Source: Metabacillus sp. KUDC1714
GTDB taxonomy: Bacteria; Bacillota; Bacilli; Bacillales; Bacillaceae
Length of the DNA: 64,000 nt
Assembly (NCBI RefSeq): GCF_014217835.1
Contig: NZ_CP055263.1
Location: 3,909,501-3,973,500 of the forward strand
Reading direction: 5' to 3'
The notes below the pieces were generated by a model. That model saw only the letters and a program-made list of their open reading frames with translations, ran no database searches and was not told the origin of the DNA. Positions 26,187-37,221 of this stretch are shown here, piece by piece (position 1 is the stretch's first letter; the number at the start of each line of letters is the position of its first letter). The translations under genes and the position numbers were made by a program.

Positions 26187-27239
26187 TTAGAGAGTAAATA
26201 ATTCAGAAATTAATACTTGATAATCACCAGAAAGAATCCCTTTTTCTGTAATGATTCCTGTTATTAGTTCGGAAGGTGTGACGTCAAATGCAGGGTTAAA
26301 TACTTTTACACCCTCTGGAGCAATGCGTACACCATTAACCTCAGTTACTTCTTCCGGATTACGCTCCTCAATTGGAATTTTATTACCATCTGAAATAGAA
26401 GGATCAAATGTAGATAGAGGTGCTGCTACATAAAATGGAATGTTAAAAGATTTTGCCAATAGTGCTAAATTGAATGTACCGATTTTGTTTGCCGTATCAC
26501 CATTAGCTGCAATACGGTCAGCACCCACAATAATAGCTGAGATTTTTTTTGACTTAATTGTATGTGCCGCCATGTTGTCAGTAATTAATGTAACATCAAC
26601 ATCAGCCTGCATAAGTTCCCATGTTGTTAATCGTGCACCTTGGAAAACCGGACGGGTTTCACAAGCAAAGACACTTAATGCTTTGTTTTTTTCCTTTGCT
26701 AAATAAAATGGAGCTAAAGCTGTTCCATATTTTGCCGTTGCGATTGACCCAGCATTACAAATTGTCATAATGCGATCACCATCGTTAAAAACTGAGAGTG
26801 CGTGTTCTCCAATTAATCGACAAACCTCTTCGTCTTCTACCTGAATTTGAATTGCTTCATGTACGAGCTTTGTTTTAGCCTCATTGATGGATTTCGTTTC
26901 AACTAAACTAGTAACCAATCTGTCTAAAGCCCATACTAAATTCACAGCAGTTGGTCTTGAGCTAGCTAAATAATCTCGGTTTTGTTTAAGATTAAGCTGA
27001 AAAGCCTCAAGTGAATTAGATTGATCTTGTAAGGCTGATAATGCTAGGCCATATGCTGCAGTAATCCCAATAGCAGGAGCACCTCTTACTTTTAAGGTTT
27101 GAATTGCCTCCCAGACAGCTTCTATCGTTGTTAATTCAAGATATTCTGTTACATGCGGAATTTTTTGCTGATTTAATAGGGAGATTGATTCATCCTTCCA
27201 AATAACTGAACGAGGAATCGTAAATTTTGTTGTTGCCAT
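26187..27239 (-). CDS. mtnA: 5-methylthioribose-1-phosphate isomerase MtnA
   Basis: It converts methylthioribose-1-phosphate to methylthioribulose-1-phosphate in methionine salvage. The protein has about 350 residues with the eIF2B-like fold and family motifs [33 protein letters not shown] (catalytic Cys) and [18 protein letters not shown] (catalytic Asp). AAAGGAG (27247-27253) best fits ATG 27239; a TTG two codons earlier is too close. It lies downstream of mtnK with 164 bp between them and probably shares the SAM riboswitch-controlled transcript. Confidence 0.96.
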   Translation of the reverse strand: MATTKFTIPRSVIWKDESISLLNQQKIPHVTEYLELTTIEAVWEAIQTLKVRGAPAIGITAAYGLALSALQDQSNSLEAFQLNLKQNRDYLASSRPTAVNLVWALDRLVTSLVETKSINEAKTKLVHEAIQIQVEDEEVCRLIGEHALSVFNDGDRIMTICNAGSIATAKYGTALAPFYLAKEKNKALSVFACETRPVFQGARLTTWELMQADVDVTLITDNMAAHTIKSKKISAIIVGADRIAANGDTANKIGTFNLALLAKSFNIPFYVAAPLSTFDPSISDGNKIPIEERNPEEVTEVNGVRIAPEGVKVFNPAFDVTPSELITGIITEKGILSGDYQVLISELFTL

Positions 27240-27403
27240 GCTCAATAACTCCTTTATTTTTTACTAATTCTCTAAAAGCTAATTGCGATGATTGTTAATT
27301 TTAGATAATTCATACTATCAAGCCTAATTTGCTTATTTACTTAGTTTTAAACTCTTTAAATTGCTTTAAGGATCCAAAAGGGACAAACTATTTAGAAATA
27401 GAC

Positions 27404-28862
<1,459 letters not shown>

Positions 28863-28998
28863 AATATGGATAAACATTAAAAAATTAATGTTTACTAAAT
28901 TACGTTATTTTTAGAACATTTTCGCTATTAAGAAAATGTAATGCTTGATTAGCATGTTACCAATGATTATTTGGATTTGTCAACAGTTAATATGAAAA
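28863..28998 (-). promoter_or_regulatory. promoter region of the mtnK transcript
   Basis: On the minus strand TTGACA (28983-28978) lies about 120 bases before the riboswitch, but no good -10 box follows at 17 bases. A perfect 10-bp inverted repeat TAAACATTAA/TTAATGTTTA (28871-28894) sits just before the aptamer and may end the mtnU transcript or bind a regulator. Confidence 0.35.
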
Positions 28999-29787
28999 TC
29001 ACTTATAATAGTCAGGAAGTCGGTCTTCAAATACAGGAATTTGCCCTCTTACTTGTTTGACTGTTTCAACATCGATTTCTGCTGAAATGAAACCAGTGTT
29101 TTCGTCAGCCTCTGCGATAATCGTACCCCAAGGATCGATTATCATGGAATGACCAGCAAATTCGTTATTAGGATCAGAGCCTGATCGATTACAAGCTACA
29201 ACATAACATTGGTTTTCGATTGCACGACTTAAAAGCAATGTTCTCCAATGATTTAGTCGAGGTAAAGGCCATTCAGCTACTACAAATAGAATCTCTGCTC
29301 CTTTTGTTGTATGAGCACGAATCCATTCCGGAAAACGAATATCATAGCAAATTACACCAGCACTTTTTATTCCATTGATTTCGAATAATCCTTTTGCAGT
29401 TCCTGCAGTTAAGTAATGATGTTCATCCATTAATTTGAATAAGTGGAGTTTACTATATTCATGAACAAACTCACCTTGGTTGTTCATGATGTACATCGTG
29501 TTGGTGACATTGTCCTGCATCTTTTTAGCAACAGACCCACCGATGATGTTAACATGGTATTTTTTTGCGAGTTGGGAAAGAAATTGTTTCGTTTTTTCCC
29601 CTTTTTCATCGGCTATCACATCTAAGCGAGTAAGGTCATAGCCTGTTGTCCAAAGCTCAGGTAAAACGATGATCGCTGGATTATCCTTTTCTACTGCAAC
29701 AGCTACTTTTTCCTCTACTTGCTGATAGTTGAATGCGGGATCACCGAATTTAATATCAAGTTGTATACAAGTAATGACAGGTTTCAA
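28999..29787 (-). CDS. mtnU: carbon-nitrogen hydrolase MtnU (omega-amidase type)
   Basis: This 262-residue nitrilase-superfamily enzyme has the catalytic triad E44 (LPELW), K113 (YSKLHLF) and C147 (GVICYDIRFPE). In B. subtilis ykrU/mtnU sits in the salvage cluster. It is thought to hydrolyse alpha-ketoglutaramate formed when the MtnE transaminase uses glutamine as amino donor. The divergent mtnE gene here fits that pairing. The start is TTG 29787, with AAGGTG about ten bases upstream. The substrate is inferred. Confidence 0.87.
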   Translation of the reverse strand: MKPVITCIQLDIKFGDPAFNYQQVEEKVAVAVEKDNPAIIVLPELWTTGYDLTRLDVIADEKGEKTKQFLSQLAKKYHVNIIGGSVAKKMQDNVTNTMYIMNNQGEFVHEYSKLHLFKLMDEHHYLTAGTAKGLFEINGIKSAGVICYDIRFPEWIRAHTTKGAEILFVVAEWPLPRLNHWRTLLLSRAIENQCYVVACNRSGSDPNNEFAGHSMIIDPWGTIIAEADENTGFISAEIDVETVKQVRGQIPVFEDRLPDYYK

Positions 29788-29818
29788 TCAAAATCACACC
29801 TTCATTTTTAAATTTTAC

Positions 29819-29847
29819 TTTACAAGTTGATTCTAACAATATATTAT
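29819..29847 (+). promoter_or_regulatory. sigma-A promoter of mtnE
   Basis: TTTACA (29819-29824) and TATTAT (29842-29847) have a 17-base spacer, in the short divergent region between mtnU and mtnE. No riboswitch intervenes, so mtnE appears not to be under direct SAM control. Confidence 0.55.
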
Positions 29848-29889
29848 TTGTGACTAGAATTTCAAGAATTTTTTGAGAAGGTGTTAAAA

Positions 29890-31065
29890 ATGAAAACCTT
29901 TAAACAATCACAATTATTAGAAACATTACCGAAGCAATTCTTTGCAAGTCTAGTTGAAAAGGTAAATAAAATTATTGCACAGGGTCATGATGTTATTAAT
30001 CTAGGTCAAGGAAATCCAGATCAGCCTACACCTGATCATATTGTTAAAGCCATGCAAAATGCAGTGGAAAAACCACAATTCCATAAGTACTCTCCATTTC
30101 GTGGTCATACTTTCTTGAAGGAAGCGATCGCAACTTTTTATAAAAGGGAATATGGAGTTGAAATTGATCCATCGACTGAAGTATCGATTCTATTCGGTGG
30201 AAAGGCAGGACTTGTTGAGGTTCCTCAATGCTTGTTGAATCCAGGGGATGTTGTACTTGTTCCAGACCCTGGTTATCCGGATTATTGGTCAGGTGTTGAG
30301 CTTGCACGTGCCAAAATGGAAGTAATGCCACTTATCAGAGAAAAACATTTTTTACCTGACTATAATAGTTTGACTAAAGAAGTGGTAGAAAAAGCAAAAC
30401 TTATGATTTTAAACTATCCAAATAATCCAACAGGCGCAACTGCAACAGAGGAATTCTTCGAAGAAACCGTAGGATTTGCTAGAGGAAATGACATTTGTGT
30501 AGTGCATGATTTTGCTTATGGGGCTATTGGCTTTGATGGAAAACGTCCAATAAGCTTTTTACAAACTAAAGGGGCAAAAGAGGTCGGGATTGAAATCTAT
30601 ACTTTTTCAAAGTCATATAACATGGCTGGGTGGCGAATTGGGTTTGCCGTTGGTAACCCATCTGTGATTGAAGCCCTAAATCTTTTGCAAGATCATATGT
30701 ATGTAAGTGTATTTAGTGCAATTCAAGAAGCGGCAGCACATGCCTTATTAAGTCCACAAACATGTGTAGCAGAGTTAAATGCACTTTATGAATCTCGTAG
30801 AAATACTTTGATTCAAGCTTTTCGTGAAATTGGCTGGGATGTGACAGCTCCATCTGGATCATTTTTTGCCTGGTTGCCTGTACCTAATCAGTTTGAATCA
30901 TCTCAGGATTTTTCAGATTACTTATTAGAAAATGCCCATGTCGTGGTTGCACCTGGAATTGGCTTCGGGGAATACGGTGAAGGGTATGTAAGGGTAGGTC
31001 TTCTCACTTCAGAAGAAAGATTAGTAGAAGCTGCTAACCGAATAAAAGCATTGAATTTGTTTTAA
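29890..31065 (+). CDS. mtnE: methionine-salvage aminotransferase MtnE
   Basis: This PLP-dependent class I aminotransferase of about 391 residues makes methionine from 4-methylthio-2-oxobutyrate, the last salvage step. The PLP lysine is K241 in TFSKSYNMAGWRIGF, with NYPNNPTGA and a conserved Arg near the C-terminus. AGAAGGTG suits ATG 29890 better than GTG 29881. Genes for the other salvage steps lie on both sides, and mtnU is divergent. Confidence 0.92.
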   Translation: MKTFKQSQLLETLPKQFFASLVEKVNKIIAQGHDVINLGQGNPDQPTPDHIVKAMQNAVEKPQFHKYSPFRGHTFLKEAIATFYKREYGVEIDPSTEVSILFGGKAGLVEVPQCLLNPGDVVLVPDPGYPDYWSGVELARAKMEVMPLIREKHFLPDYNSLTKEVVEKAKLMILNYPNNPTGATATEEFFEETVGFARGNDICVVHDFAYGAIGFDGKRPISFLQTKGAKEVGIEIYTFSKSYNMAGWRIGFAVGNPSVIEALNLLQDHMYVSVFSAIQEAAAHALLSPQTCVAELNALYESRRNTLIQAFREIGWDVTAPSGSFFAWLPVPNQFESSQDFSDYLLENAHVVVAPGIGFGEYGEGYVRVGLLTSEERLVEAANRIKALNLF

Positions 31066-31074
31066 AAATCATAG

Positions 31075-31103
31075 TTGACAGTTCAAAAATGATCTGTCAT
31101 AAT
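31075..31103 (+). promoter_or_regulatory. strong sigma-A promoter before the second SAM riboswitch
   Basis: TTGACA (31075-31080), a 17-base spacer and CATAAT (31098-31103) form a near-consensus promoter. Transcription would start near 31110. Confidence 0.75.
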
Positions 31104-31136
31104 CCATATTAATTTAATCAACATTATGAACGTTTC

Positions 31137-31311
31137 GTTCTTATCAAGAGCAGGTGGAGGGACTAGCCCTATGAAGCCCGGCAACCGACTTAAACATGTG
31201 TTTGAGCACGGTGCTAATTCTTGCAGCATTCGCTGATAGATAAGGAGATATGCTTGTTATTTATGCATATAAAAGCCCCTTCGATCTATTAGTGTCGAAG
31301 GGGCTTATTTT
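31137..31311 (+). promoter_or_regulatory. SAM-I riboswitch (S-box) of mtnWXBD
   Basis: CTTATCAAGAG, GGTGGAGGGACTAGCCCTATGAAGCCCGGCAACC (in successive blocks from 31139) and CACGGTGCTAATTC reproduce the S-box core. The terminator is AAGCCCCTTCGA (31273-31284) with TCGAAGGGGCTT (31295-31306) and a T-rich tail. It lies 547 bases before mtnW, far more than the usual distance. Confidence 0.95.
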
Positions 31312-31344
31312 ATTTTTGAGCAATCTTAAACTTGGTTGTTGATT

Positions 31345-31463
31345 TACGCTTTGGCGTTTGCTTTACGTAGGCGGTCCGGGAGCCTCCTCGGTGCTTTGCA
31401 TCTGCATTAGACTCCCTTGGACTCGCACTCTAAGCAGGAGTCTCACATATCCGTTCCAATCAA
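31345..31463. repeat. degenerate GC-rich Bacillus repeat, copy 1
   Basis: This stretch (GCTTTACGT...GGAGCCTCCTCGGTGC...GCAGGAGTCTCACAT...CCAATCAAC) follows the same order of blocks as copy 2 at 31563 but with many substitutions. It is much richer in G and C than its surroundings. Such elements are common, non-coding and dispersed in Bacillaceae. Confidence 0.65.
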
Positions 31464-31562
31464 CAAGGTGCTAAAATCAACAGCGATCTTTAACAAAGCC
31501 TTTTTTGAAGGCTGTTTTCGCAAACTTTGTTGCTTTTAAAATAGTATTGGATTGGTTGAATG

Positions 31563-31685
31563 GCGCTCCAGGATGCTCGCTTTCCGTGGGGCGGGCGATG
31601 AGCCTCCTCAGCGCGAAGCGCCTGCGGGGTCTCATCTGTCCCGCTACTCCCACAGGAGTCTCGCACCTTCCGCACCAATCACCCT
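31563..31685. repeat. GC-rich Bacillus repeat, copy 2
   Basis: The blocks GCTTTCCGTGGGGCGGGC, GAGCCTCCTCAGCGC, GCGCCTGCGGGGTCTCATC, CCCACAGGAGTCTCGCACC and CACCAATCAC are a well-preserved copy of a dispersed repeat often seen between Bacillus genes. An internal GCGCgaaGCGC palindrome lies at 31609-31621. Open frames across it have no ribosome binding site. The flank 31490-31535 has an AACAAAG...CTTTGTT pair that probably belongs to the same composite element. Confidence 0.75.
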
Positions 31686-31857
31686 AATCAGTTTTGTTCA
31701 AAAACAACAATCTTTTAGAAAAGAGCCTTTTTGAAAAAGGAAATAAAAAATTCAAGAAAATGTAATAGGTATTACCTTATTAAAAATGATAAAATTAGTA
31801 AGATAAATAAAAAGATTCAGAATATCAGATACGCTTTAATAGAAAGTAGGGTTTAAA

Positions 31858-33099
31858 GTGAGTGAAGTAATTGCTACATATCTCGTACATGATGCTAAGG
31901 GAGATTTAAGTAAAAAGGCTGAGGGAATTGCTTTAGGTTTAACAGTTGGTTCTTGGACCGATCTCCCATTGCTTGAACAAGAGCAATTAAAGGCACATAA
32001 AGGGCGAGTATTAGAAGTCAGTCAACTAGAAAATAGTGAAAAAACGAATCAATACTTAGGGAAGAAAGTTACAAAAGGTAAAATAAAAATTGCTTATCCA
32101 AGCATAAATTATAGTCATGATCTACCTGCCATCCTAACAACTATATTTGGAAAGCTGTCACTTGATGGAGAAGTGAAATTAGTCGATTTAGAGCTTTCGG
32201 AGGATGTGAAATCTTCATTCCCTGGACCAGCATTTGGTGTTTCTGGAATTCGCGAAGCGTTAGGTATTTATAATCGACCTTTATTAATGAGCATTTTTAA
32301 AGGTGTGATTGGAAGAGACCTTACATATCTTAAGGATCAATTAAGACAGCAGGTTTTAGGTGGAGTGGACCTAGTAAAAGACGACGAAATCCTTTTTGAT
32401 AATCCATTAACACCATTTGAAGATCGGATTATAGCTGGTAAAGAAGTTTTAAAAAATGTCTATGAAGAAACTGGCCATAAAGCATTTTATGCTGTTAATT
32501 TGTCTGGAAAAACGTTTGAATTAAAGGACAAAGCGAAGCGAGCTGCAGAGCTCGGTGCAAATGTATTACTTTTCAATGTGTTTGCATATGGACTTGATGT
32601 TCTTCAAAGCTTAGCAGAAGATCCAGAGATTTCTGTTCCAATCATGGCTCATCCGGCTGTTAGCGGAGCGTCAACTGCTTCAAGCTTATACGGGTTTTCT
32701 AGCTCGTTATTACTAGGGAAGCTTTTACGAATCTCTGGAGCGGATTTCTCTTTATTTCCATCACCATATGGTAGTGTTGCGTTAGATCGCAACGAGGCAC
32801 TTGGTATTGCGGAAAACTGCTTAAAGGAAGATGTGTTTAAAAAGTCATTCCCAGTACCGTCTGCTGGCATCCATCCTGGTCTTGTACCATTGCTTATCCA
32901 AGACTTTGGTAATGACTCTGTGATTAATGCAGGTGGAGGAGTTCACGGACATCCAAATGGAGCCATTGGCGGTGGTCGTGCATTTCGAGCTGCAATCGAT
33001 GCAACACTTAAGGGTATCACTTTAAAGCAAGCATCGACCTCTGATGAAGATCTAAAACTTGCAATTGATCTTTGGGGTGCAAAAGAGGTGTGCAAATGA
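31858..33099 (+). CDS. mtnW: 2,3-diketo-5-methylthiopentyl-1-phosphate enolase MtnW (RuBisCO-like)
   Basis: This 413-residue RuBisCO-like protein catalyses the enolisation step of methionine salvage. The large-subunit fold is evident from [16 protein letters not shown] near residue 120, [10 protein letters not shown] (residues about 173-182, where RuBisCO has the carbamylated Lys region), AHPAVSGA and [19 protein letters not shown]. It does not fix CO2 in this family. The start is GTG 31858 with AGTAGGG upstream. Its stop overlaps mtnX (ATGA). It heads the mtnW-X-B-D operon. Confidence 0.95.
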   Translation: MSEVIATYLVHDAKGDLSKKAEGIALGLTVGSWTDLPLLEQEQLKAHKGRVLEVSQLENSEKTNQYLGKKVTKGKIKIAYPSINYSHDLPAILTTIFGKLSLDGEVKLVDLELSEDVKSSFPGPAFGVSGIREALGIYNRPLLMSIFKGVIGRDLTYLKDQLRQQVLGGVDLVKDDEILFDNPLTPFEDRIIAGKEVLKNVYEETGHKAFYAVNLSGKTFELKDKAKRAAELGANVLLFNVFAYGLDVLQSLAEDPEISVPIMAHPAVSGASTASSLYGFSSSLLLGKLLRISGADFSLFPSPYGSVALDRNEALGIAENCLKEDVFKKSFPVPSAGIHPGLVPLLIQDFGNDSVINAGGGVHGHPNGAIGGGRAFRAAIDATLKGITLKQASTSDEDLKLAIDLWGAKEVCK

Positions 33100-33749
33100 A
33101 CAATAGAGCAATAATCTGTGATTTTGATGGGACGATCACAGAGACAGATAACATCATTGCGATTATGAGGCAGTTTGCACCACCTGAATGGGATGGCCTT
33201 AAAAAAGATGTACTATCTCAAGAAATTTCTGTTCGAGAAGGTGTTGGAAACATGTTTCAACTTCTACCTTCTTTTATAAAAAAAGACATTGTTCAATTTA
33301 TATTAGATCATGCTGAAATTCGCCCTGGTTTTAAAGAATTTGTCCAATATACGAAAGAAAAAAATATTCCGCTTTATATTGTTAGTGGGGGCATTGATTT
33401 TTTCGTTTATCCAATCCTTGAAGGTTTGATTGATGAAGGACAAATTTATTGCAATAAAGCTGATTTTTCGAATGAAATGATTACTATTGAATGGCCTCAT
33501 AGCTGTGACCATACATGTGATAATGATTGTGGCTGCTGTAAACCTTCACTAATTAAAAATTTAACAAGCAAGGATCAACACAAAATAGTTATTGGAGACT
33601 CGATTACAGATTTACAAGCAGCAAAACTGGCTGATTTTGTGATCGCAAGAGATTTGCTCTTAGAAAAATGTGAAGAATTACATTTGCCACATAAACCATT
33701 TACAACCTTTTATGATGTAATTGAGATAATTGAGGGGGTGTCAGTATGA
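33096..33749 (+). CDS. mtnX: 2-hydroxy-3-keto-5-methylthiopentenyl-1-phosphate phosphatase MtnX
   Basis: This HAD-superfamily phosphatase of 217 residues begins [19 protein letters not shown], with the catalytic DxDGT at residues 9-13. It also has IVSGG and [13 protein letters not shown]. It produces the acireductone substrate of MtnD. AGAGGTG (33084-33090) sets ATG 33096 as the start, which overlaps the mtnW stop by four bases. The stop in turn overlaps the mtnB start, so the operon is tightly coupled. Confidence 0.95.
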   Translation: MNNRAIICDFDGTITETDNIIAIMRQFAPPEWDGLKKDVLSQEISVREGVGNMFQLLPSFIKKDIVQFILDHAEIRPGFKEFVQYTKEKNIPLYIVSGGIDFFVYPILEGLIDEGQIYCNKADFSNEMITIEWPHSCDHTCDNDCGCCKPSLIKNLTSKDQHKIVIGDSITDLQAAKLADFVIARDLLLEKCEELHLPHKPFTTFYDVIEIIEGVSV

Positions 33750-34381
33750 GTCTAATGATGAGTCTAATGGCTAAAAGATGGGAAGAGCTTGCTGATATTA
33801 AAAGAGTACTAGCAAGACGTGATTGGTTTCCAGGTACGAGTGGAAACTTGGCGATAAAGATTGATGACGAGCCTATTAGTTTTCTCGTTACTGCAAGTGG
33901 GAAAGATAAAACAAAGGAAACAAACGAGGACTTTTTACTAGTTGACAGTAAAGGTCAGCCAGTTGGAGAAACTCACTTAAAGCCTTCTGCAGAGACACTT
34001 CTCCATGTTGAAATTTTCAACAAGACGAATGCTGGCTGCAGTCTACATGTTCATACAGTTGACAATAATGTGATTTCTGAATTATATGGTGATAAAGGAA
34101 GCATTACATTTAAAGGTCAAGAAATTATAAAAGCATATGGATTATGGGATGAAGATGCTGAGTTTACTATTCCGATTATCTACAATCATGCACATATCCC
34201 AACATTAGCAGCTGATTTCGCTAAGTTTGTGAAAGAAGATGCTGGTGCTATCTTAATAAGAAACCATGGGATTACGGCTTGGGGAAGAGACGCCCTAGAA
34301 GCAAAAAAATATTTAGAAGCTAGTGAATTTCTTTTTTCTTATCATTTGAAATTATTATCTTTCAAACATGTAATGGTGTAA
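33746..34381 (+). CDS. mtnB: methylthioribulose-1-phosphate dehydratase MtnB
   Basis: This class II aldolase/adducin-family enzyme of 211 residues removes water from methylthioribulose-1-phosphate. Zinc ligands are seen in SLHVHTVD (two His) and in RNHGITAWG near the C-terminus, with a Glu-rich substrate loop [17 protein letters not shown] precedes ATG 33746. The first 24 bases are a perfect tandem duplication of a 12-base unit (ATGAGTCTAATG), so two in-frame starts plus ATG 33767 are available. Confidence 0.95.
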   Translation: MSLMMSLMAKRWEELADIKRVLARRDWFPGTSGNLAIKIDDEPISFLVTASGKDKTKETNEDFLLVDSKGQPVGETHLKPSAETLLHVEIFNKTNAGCSLHVHTVDNNVISELYGDKGSITFKGQEIIKAYGLWDEDAEFTIPIIYNHAHIPTLAADFAKFVKEDAGAILIRNHGITAWGRDALEAKKYLEASEFLFSYHLKLLSFKHVMV

Positions 34382-34429
34382 TACCCTAGATAAAATAACG
34401 ATAAATTAGAAAATGGAGGAGTTGTCAAA

Positions 34430-34972
34430 ATGGCAGTTATTAAAATTAGAAATACAAATGAAGTAATTGAAGGTCATGAAAATGTTTCAAGCTTTTTGGA
34501 AAAACAAGGAGTTCTTTATGAACATTGGGAAATGCGTAAACTTCCTGAAACTTTGAAAGAAAAGTTTGTATTAAGTGATCAAGACAAAGAAGAGATTTTA
34601 TCAACATACAAAGAAGAGATTGAAGATTTGGCAGAAAGAAGAGGTTACAAAACCTGGGATATAGTTGCTTTATCAGATGCAACACCAAACTTAGAGGATT
34701 TACTTAAGAAATTTGAAAACGTGCATACTCACACAGAAGATGAGGTTAGAGCGATTACGGCTGGACATGGTATTTTTATCATCAAAGGCGATGACCAAAC
34801 TGGCTATTTCGATGTTGAGCTAGAAGCTGGTGATGTCATTTCTGTACCAGAAGGAAATCCACATTTCTTTACATTGATGGAAGATCGTCAAGTTGTAGCA
34901 GTTAGATTATTTATCGAAACAGAGGGATGGGTTGCACATCCTTTCGAAGAAAAAGAAGAAGTAAATAAGTGA
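34430..34972 (+). CDS. mtnD: acireductone dioxygenase MtnD
   Basis: This 180-residue cupin oxidises the acireductone to 4-methylthio-2-oxobutyrate and formate with Fe2+, or takes the off-pathway route with Ni2+. The metal motif HTHTEDEVR (H-x-H-x4-E, about residues 100-108) and the later PEGNPHFF His are present. GGAGG lies eight bases before ATG 34430. It is the last gene of mtnWXBD, followed by a strong terminator. Confidence 0.95.
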   Translation: MAVIKIRNTNEVIEGHENVSSFLEKQGVLYEHWEMRKLPETLKEKFVLSDQDKEEILSTYKEEIEDLAERRGYKTWDIVALSDATPNLEDLLKKFENVHTHTEDEVRAITAGHGIFIIKGDDQTGYFDVELEAGDVISVPEGNPHFFTLMEDRQVVAVRLFIETEGWVAHPFEEKEEVNK

Positions 34973-34974
34973 AA

Positions 34975-35025
34975 AAAAGCGGATGACAAAAAGTGTACTT
35001 ATCCTTTTTGTCATCCGCTTTTCAT
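34975..35025 (+). terminator. terminator of the mtnWXBD operon
   Basis: AAAAGCGGATGACAAAAAG and CTTTTTGTCATCCGCTTTT form a 19-bp stem with T residues after it. It is one of the strongest terminators in the window. Confidence 0.92.
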
Positions 35026-35085
35026 ATTTCTATTTGCAAATTTCCCATTTTGCTAACGGGAGGCATAGTACTGTACGAGCACATA

Positions 35086-36786
35086 TCAATTGCCAAGTCT
35101 GTTCATCAAGTCTTGTTTGTTTTTTGTCAACGATAAAAAGGATGCATCTAATTCCTTATATTTTTCTGATTCTGGTGATAGCAAGCTCAATTCCCCAAGT
35201 ACGGCAGATATCTCTGTATTTACGCGTAATAGTTCTTCCTCTAATAGTTGTTTATCTGGAGTAATTTGTTGCTTCTTTTTCAACTCGTATTGCTCTAAAT
35301 TCATCTCTAAACGCTTTATTTTTCTGTCCTCGATGACGAGGAGTTTATTACATAGTTTATTAATAAAATAATAATCATGTGAAACAATGAGAATTGTTCC
35401 TGGAAACTTGCTTATGGTTTCTTCCAATTGCTCACGACTAGCTAAATCCAAATGATTAGTGGGTTCATCTAAGATTAATAAGTCATTTTCACAAAGTAAC
35501 ATATTAGTCAATTTGATACGAGTGCGTTCACCTAAGCTTAATGTTCCGATCGGTTGTGTTAATTTATCGGCTTTCATGCCCATGTTTGCAAGTGTAGTTC
35601 TTGCTTGGAAAAGTTTATCCTTTTCAGAAAGATTTAAAGCTTCAATTGCTGTTTGTGAAATTGGCATATCTGCTACATCTTGGCTTAAATAGGCAATGTT
35701 GAGGGAAGCACTGATCGACAATTCTCCAGACGTTATTGTTTCATTCCCTAATAACATATTTAATAGAGTTGTTTTACCTGATCCATTTGGACCGATGATT
35801 CCGATTCTTTCACCATGATTGACATAAAAATGACTTTCTTTAAAAAGCATTCTGTTTGAGAATGTTTTTGAGAGACTTTTCGCTTCAACAATTCTTTTTC
35901 CGCGCTTTTTACTAGCTTCAAATTGAAAGCGAACCTTTTTCTCTTCAATTGGTTTGTCTACTTTGTTTTTTTCGAGCTCTTGATTCAACCGCTTCATTTT
36001 AGAATTGATTGCGTTATCAAGCTTTTTAGCCTTAACTCCATGATACTCTTTAAAGCCTTCCTGATCTCTCATCGTTCGGTGAGCTTTTCCAGCCCATTGT
36101 TGTAATTGTGCCATTTGTCCTTCTACGCGGGCTTTATATTTTTGTTGAACGTCATATTGATGTAATTGATCCTCATACCGTTTTTGCTTTTCAATACGGT
36201 AAGTTGAATAATTCCCATTGTAAATCGTTAGTTTTCCAAGATCTAATTCAAACACCTTTGTGATCGTTTTGTCTAGAAAATAACGATCGTGAGAGATCAA
36301 GATGACTGTCCCGTTAAATTCTTGTAATTGATTCATTAACCAATTCACACCCTGAAAATCTAGATGGTTTGTCGGTTCATCTAATATGAGAATATCTGGG
36401 TTAGTTGCCCATATTTGCGCTAAAGCAATTTTTAGCTTTTCACCACCACTGAGATGGGAAAAACGTTCTTCCTGCCATGAATGAACTTTTTTTAACCCTA
36501 ATTCACTTGCGCGTTCAAGAAATTCGGCAGACAATTGGTTATCATCATTCACCGTGTAATCGACTGATTGAAGTAAATAGCCTATCCTCATTTGTGGATT
36601 TCTATTAATTGTACCTTGATCAGGTTCAATGTCTCCATAAATCAAATTTGCTAATGTTGTTTTCCCAGCTCCGTTTGCACCGACAAGGCCGATCCGGTCA
36701 TTTTTATTTAGATCAAATGAGAGATCCTCTAAAACTGGTTTCTCACCAAAATGCTTCTTAAGATTCCGTGCTTGTAATATGAACAT
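35086..36786 (-). CDS. ABC-F family ATPase, likely ribosome protection or translation factor
   Basis: This 566-residue protein has two ABC domains without membrane segments: Walker A GANGAGKTT (about 36-44) and GPNGSGKTT (about 335-343), signatures LSGGEK and LSLGER, and Walker B LILDEPTNHLD twice. Between the domains is a Lys/Gln-rich arm (about 200-295) that in ABC-F proteins reaches toward the peptidyl-transferase centre. Antibiotic-resistance members (VmlR, Vga, Msr) and housekeeping members share this layout, so resistance is possible but not shown. The upstream leader has a terminator/antiterminator pair (36793-36944), a feature of inducible resistance ABC-F genes. GGGAGG sits seven bases before ATG 36786. 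Confidence 0.88.
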   Translation of the reverse strand: MFILQARNLKKHFGEKPVLEDLSFDLNKNDRIGLVGANGAGKTTLANLIYGDIEPDQGTINRNPQMRIGYLLQSVDYTVNDDNQLSAEFLERASELGLKKVHSWQEERFSHLSGGEKLKIALAQIWATNPDILILDEPTNHLDFQGVNWLMNQLQEFNGTVILISHDRYFLDKTITKVFELDLGKLTIYNGNYSTYRIEKQKRYEDQLHQYDVQQKYKARVEGQMAQLQQWAGKAHRTMRDQEGFKEYHGVKAKKLDNAINSKMKRLNQELEKNKVDKPIEEKKVRFQFEASKKRGKRIVEAKSLSKTFSNRMLFKESHFYVNHGERIGIIGPNGSGKTTLLNMLLGNETITSGELSISASLNIAYLSQDVADMPISQTAIEALNLSEKDKLFQARTTLANMGMKADKLTQPIGTLSLGERTRIKLTNMLLCENDLLILDEPTNHLDLASREQLEETISKFPGTILIVSHDYYFINKLCNKLLVIEDRKIKRLEMNLEQYELKKKQQITPDKQLLEEELLRVNTEISAVLGELSLLSPESEKYKELDASFLSLTKNKQDLMNRLGN

Positions 36787-36792
36787 AAAAAA

Positions 36793-36815
36793 ACCTCCCT
36801 ATAACCTAGAGAGGT
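36793..36815 (-). terminator. attenuator hairpin overlapping the ABC-F ribosome binding site
   Basis: On the minus strand ACCTCTCTA (36815-36807) pairs with TAGGGAGGT (36801-36793) around a five-base loop, one G-U pair, and seven T residues lead directly into the start codon. It works as an intrinsic terminator and also buries the GGGAGG ribosome binding site. Confidence 0.7.
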
Positions 36816-36934
36816 GTCGCTTGCCACTTTATACATAATCGTAAAAACAAATAAAGGTTCTCAAATAGAATAAGAATCCACAGATATTTGTTATAAGGAA
36901 GTATAAGTTGAAGAATAGGCAGACTAATCCAATT

Positions 36935-36944
36935 TCTCTAGGTT
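36935..36944 (-). promoter_or_regulatory. antiterminator partner sequence in the ABC-F leader
   Basis: On the minus strand AACCTAGAGA (36944-36935) is fully complementary over ten bases to TCTCTAGGTT (36812-36803), which contains the 5' arm of the attenuator hairpin. Pairing would undo the terminator. Short leader frames (such as MKF and MLKQ near 36990-37015) exist, but none has a clear ribosome binding site. Confidence 0.6.
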
Positions 36945-37221
36945 TGATTATGATTCAATTTGGTTGAATATAATGTCCTGAAAAAATCAGATTAGAACTT
37001 CATTGCTTCAACATTCACCCTTTCCACATTTATTAATAATAAGTATATGAGGTTTTATTTGGAAATGCAACTATTACATAAAAAATTGTAGTAGTATAAT
37101 ATTGATTAGAACTTCTTACATGAATATGTTTATTTTTTCATATGATAAGGAGACTATATAATACTATTTTTAATATCTAAGTCGACTTTTTTAACAACAA
37201 AATTAGTTAGGGGGGCAAAAG

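Noticed and set aside
31345..31685. Possible CRISPR-like repeats
   Set aside because: There are only two long, diverged copies without regular short repeats, unique spacers or cas genes.
31490..31734. Several 60-codon frames on both strands
   Set aside because: They are chance frames through the GC-rich dispersed repeat and lack ribosome binding sites.
34983..35264. 93-codon plus-strand frame after mtnD
   Set aside because: It starts in the mtnD terminator and runs through the end of the ABC-F gene on the other strand.
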